Positions 5,059-5,989 of a stretch of 5,989 bases of DNA are shown here, in pieces; position 1 is the first letter of the stretch, and each line of letters opens with the position of its first letter. The notes under the pieces were generated by a model. It was not told the origin of the DNA and did no database searches. It saw nothing but the letters and a program-made list of their open reading frames with translations. The position numbers were made by a program, and so were the translations under genes. This DNA comes from Clostridia bacterium (GTDB lineage Bacteria > Bacillota > Clostridia > Lachnospirales > Cellulosilyticaceae): the NCBI GenBank assembly GCA_029256345.1, contig JAQSYC010000253.1, forward strand, positions 1 to 5,989, in the 5' to 3' direction.

Positions 5059-5989
5059 ATGGATAATTTTATTTTTGCAGTTAATATAGTTTTTCCGTTA
5101 TTTATAATGATTTTGATAGGTTATTTATTAACGGTTCTTAAGCTTTGGAATACTTCCTTTACAAATGCTGCGAATAAAGTGTGTTTTAAAGTTTTTTTCC
5201 CAATCTTACTATTTAATAACATTTATCAGACCAATATAAAACAGCTTTTTGATGGCAAGCTTATTCTATTTACCTTGATAAGTATTGCGCTGAGTATTGT
5301 TTTTTCACTTCTAATCATTACAATACTTGTTAAGGAAGATATTAAAAAGGGTGTTATTATACAAACCATCTTTAGATCTAACTTTATATTGTTTGGGATG
5401 AGTATTGCAGGGAATATATATGGACCTCAGGGTGTAGGTGTTGCGGCAACGCTAGTTGCAGTTGTTATTCCGATGTTTAATTTAAGTGCAGTCGTTATTT
5501 TGGCATTATTTAACCAAGAGAATCAGAAAGATATTAGATTTGTCTTTAAAGATATTATAAAAAATCCTCTTATTATAGGTAGTATACTAGGGATTATAAC
5601 CTCTGCTCTTCACATAACATTTCCAGGTGCTGTCCAAAAGAGTTTAGAGGATTTGTCTGGCATCGCAACGCCACTGGCACTATTGATATTAGGAGGAGAG
5701 TTCGCGTTTAAAGGACTTAAAAAGAATACCCCATATATCCTTATGGGAACGATAGGAAGACTCATCATTGTACCAGTATTTGTATTAACAGCAGCTATTT
5801 TTTTAGGCTTTAGAGACTATAAGCTGGTTGCATTGTTGGCAGCGTTTGCTTCGCCTACAGCAGTAAGTTCTTATATTATGGCAGCAGAGGCTGGGGCGGA
5901 CAGTGAACTGGCAGGTCAGCTGGTGGTCATTACGACTTTTTTGTCACCCTTAACCCTATGTTTGTTTATATATAGCTTTAAATCTATGG
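5059..5989 (+). CDS. AEC (auxin efflux carrier) family transporter, 3' end outside window
   Basis: The frame is open from ATG 5059 to the window end, giving 310 residues. AEC proteins are usually about 300-320 residues, so only the last few residues and the stop codon should be missing. The protein is almost entirely hydrophobic with about 10 membrane segments in two halves. Family hallmarks are visible: FPLFIMILIGYLL (12-24), FRSNFILFGMSIAG (105-118), KNPLIIGSILG (168-178), TPLALLILGGEF (204-215) and the strongly conserved ASPTAVSSYIMAAEAGAD (264-281) followed by ELAGQLVVITTFLS. AEC permeases move organic acids such as malate or other small anions; the substrate cannot be told from sequence here. 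Its own Shine-Dalgarno and candidate promoter, and the 80-base gap, suggest it is a separate unit from the exopolysaccharide operon, although read-through is possible because no clear terminator intervenes. Confidence 0.88.
   Translation, partial: MDNFIFAVNIVFPLFIMILIGYLLTVLKLWNTSFTNAANKVCFKVFFPILLFNNIYQTNIKQLFDGKLILFTLISIALSIVFSLLIITILVKEDIKKGVIIQTIFRSNFILFGMSIAGNIYGPQGVGVAATLVAVVIPMFNLSAVVILALFNQENQKDIRFVFKDIIKNPLIIGSILGIITSALHITFPGAVQKSLEDLSGIATPLALLILGGEFAFKGLKKNTPYILMGTIGRLIIVPVFVLTAAIFLGFRDYKLVALLAAFASPTAVSSYIMAAEAGADSELAGQLVVITTFLSPLTLCLFIYSFKSM

Noticed and set aside
1..5989. CRISPR arrays, tRNA/rRNA genes, insertion sequences or attachment sites
   Set aside because: No repeated units, tRNA-like cloverleaf stretches, transposase motifs or terminal repeats were seen; nearly all of the window is accounted for by the five gene loci.

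Overview
The window is AT-rich with A/T-ending codons and strong purine-rich Shine-Dalgarno sites. All genes lie on the + strand and are tightly packed. Together with the protein types, this suggests a low-GC anaerobic Firmicute, most likely Clostridia and possibly the Lachnospiraceae/Lachnospirales. That assignment is an inference from composition and remembered family resemblance, not from a search.

Layout. (1) Bases 1-324 hold the 3' end of a gene entering from upstream, the C-terminal part of a NodB-type polysaccharide deacetylase. (2) Bases 334-2226 encode a 630-residue membrane glycosyltransferase of family GT2 with a PilZ (cyclic-di-GMP receptor) domain at its N-terminus. (3) Bases 2213-3863 hold what was evidently one long gene for a membrane-anchored NodB-like protein with a C-terminal beta-sandwich domain. 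It is broken into two frames at about 2790. The NodB domain has also lost most deacetylase catalytic residues. (4) Bases 3884-4978 encode an exported, membrane-anchored GH18-type glycoside hydrolase. (5) After an 80-base gap with a candidate promoter overlapping a long inverted repeat, bases 5059-5989 encode an AEC-family permease, cut by the window edge probably just before its stop codon.

Genes 1-4 have gaps of 9 and 20 bases and one 14-base overlap, so they look like one operon. The set fits a cyclic-di-GMP-gated exopolysaccharide system: the PilZ-GT2 enzyme polymerises and extrudes a glycan, the deacetylase would tailor it, the degenerate NodB/beta-sandwich protein may bind or guide it, and the GH18 enzyme would trim it. 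The polymer may contain N-acetylglucosamine, because NodB and GH18 enzymes commonly act on such sugars and the GT2 motifs resemble chitin/hyaluronan-type synthases. This is a functional inference. The overall design recalls the ccs exopolysaccharide locus of Clostridioides difficile and, in logic, the PgaB/PgaC pair of poly-GlcNAc systems.

The most notable points are the broken third gene, whose break lies at a TAT CTC TGA sequence resembling the prfB +1 frameshift site, the pseudoenzyme character of its NodB domain, and the N-terminal PilZ-GT2 fusion with a substituted arginine motif.
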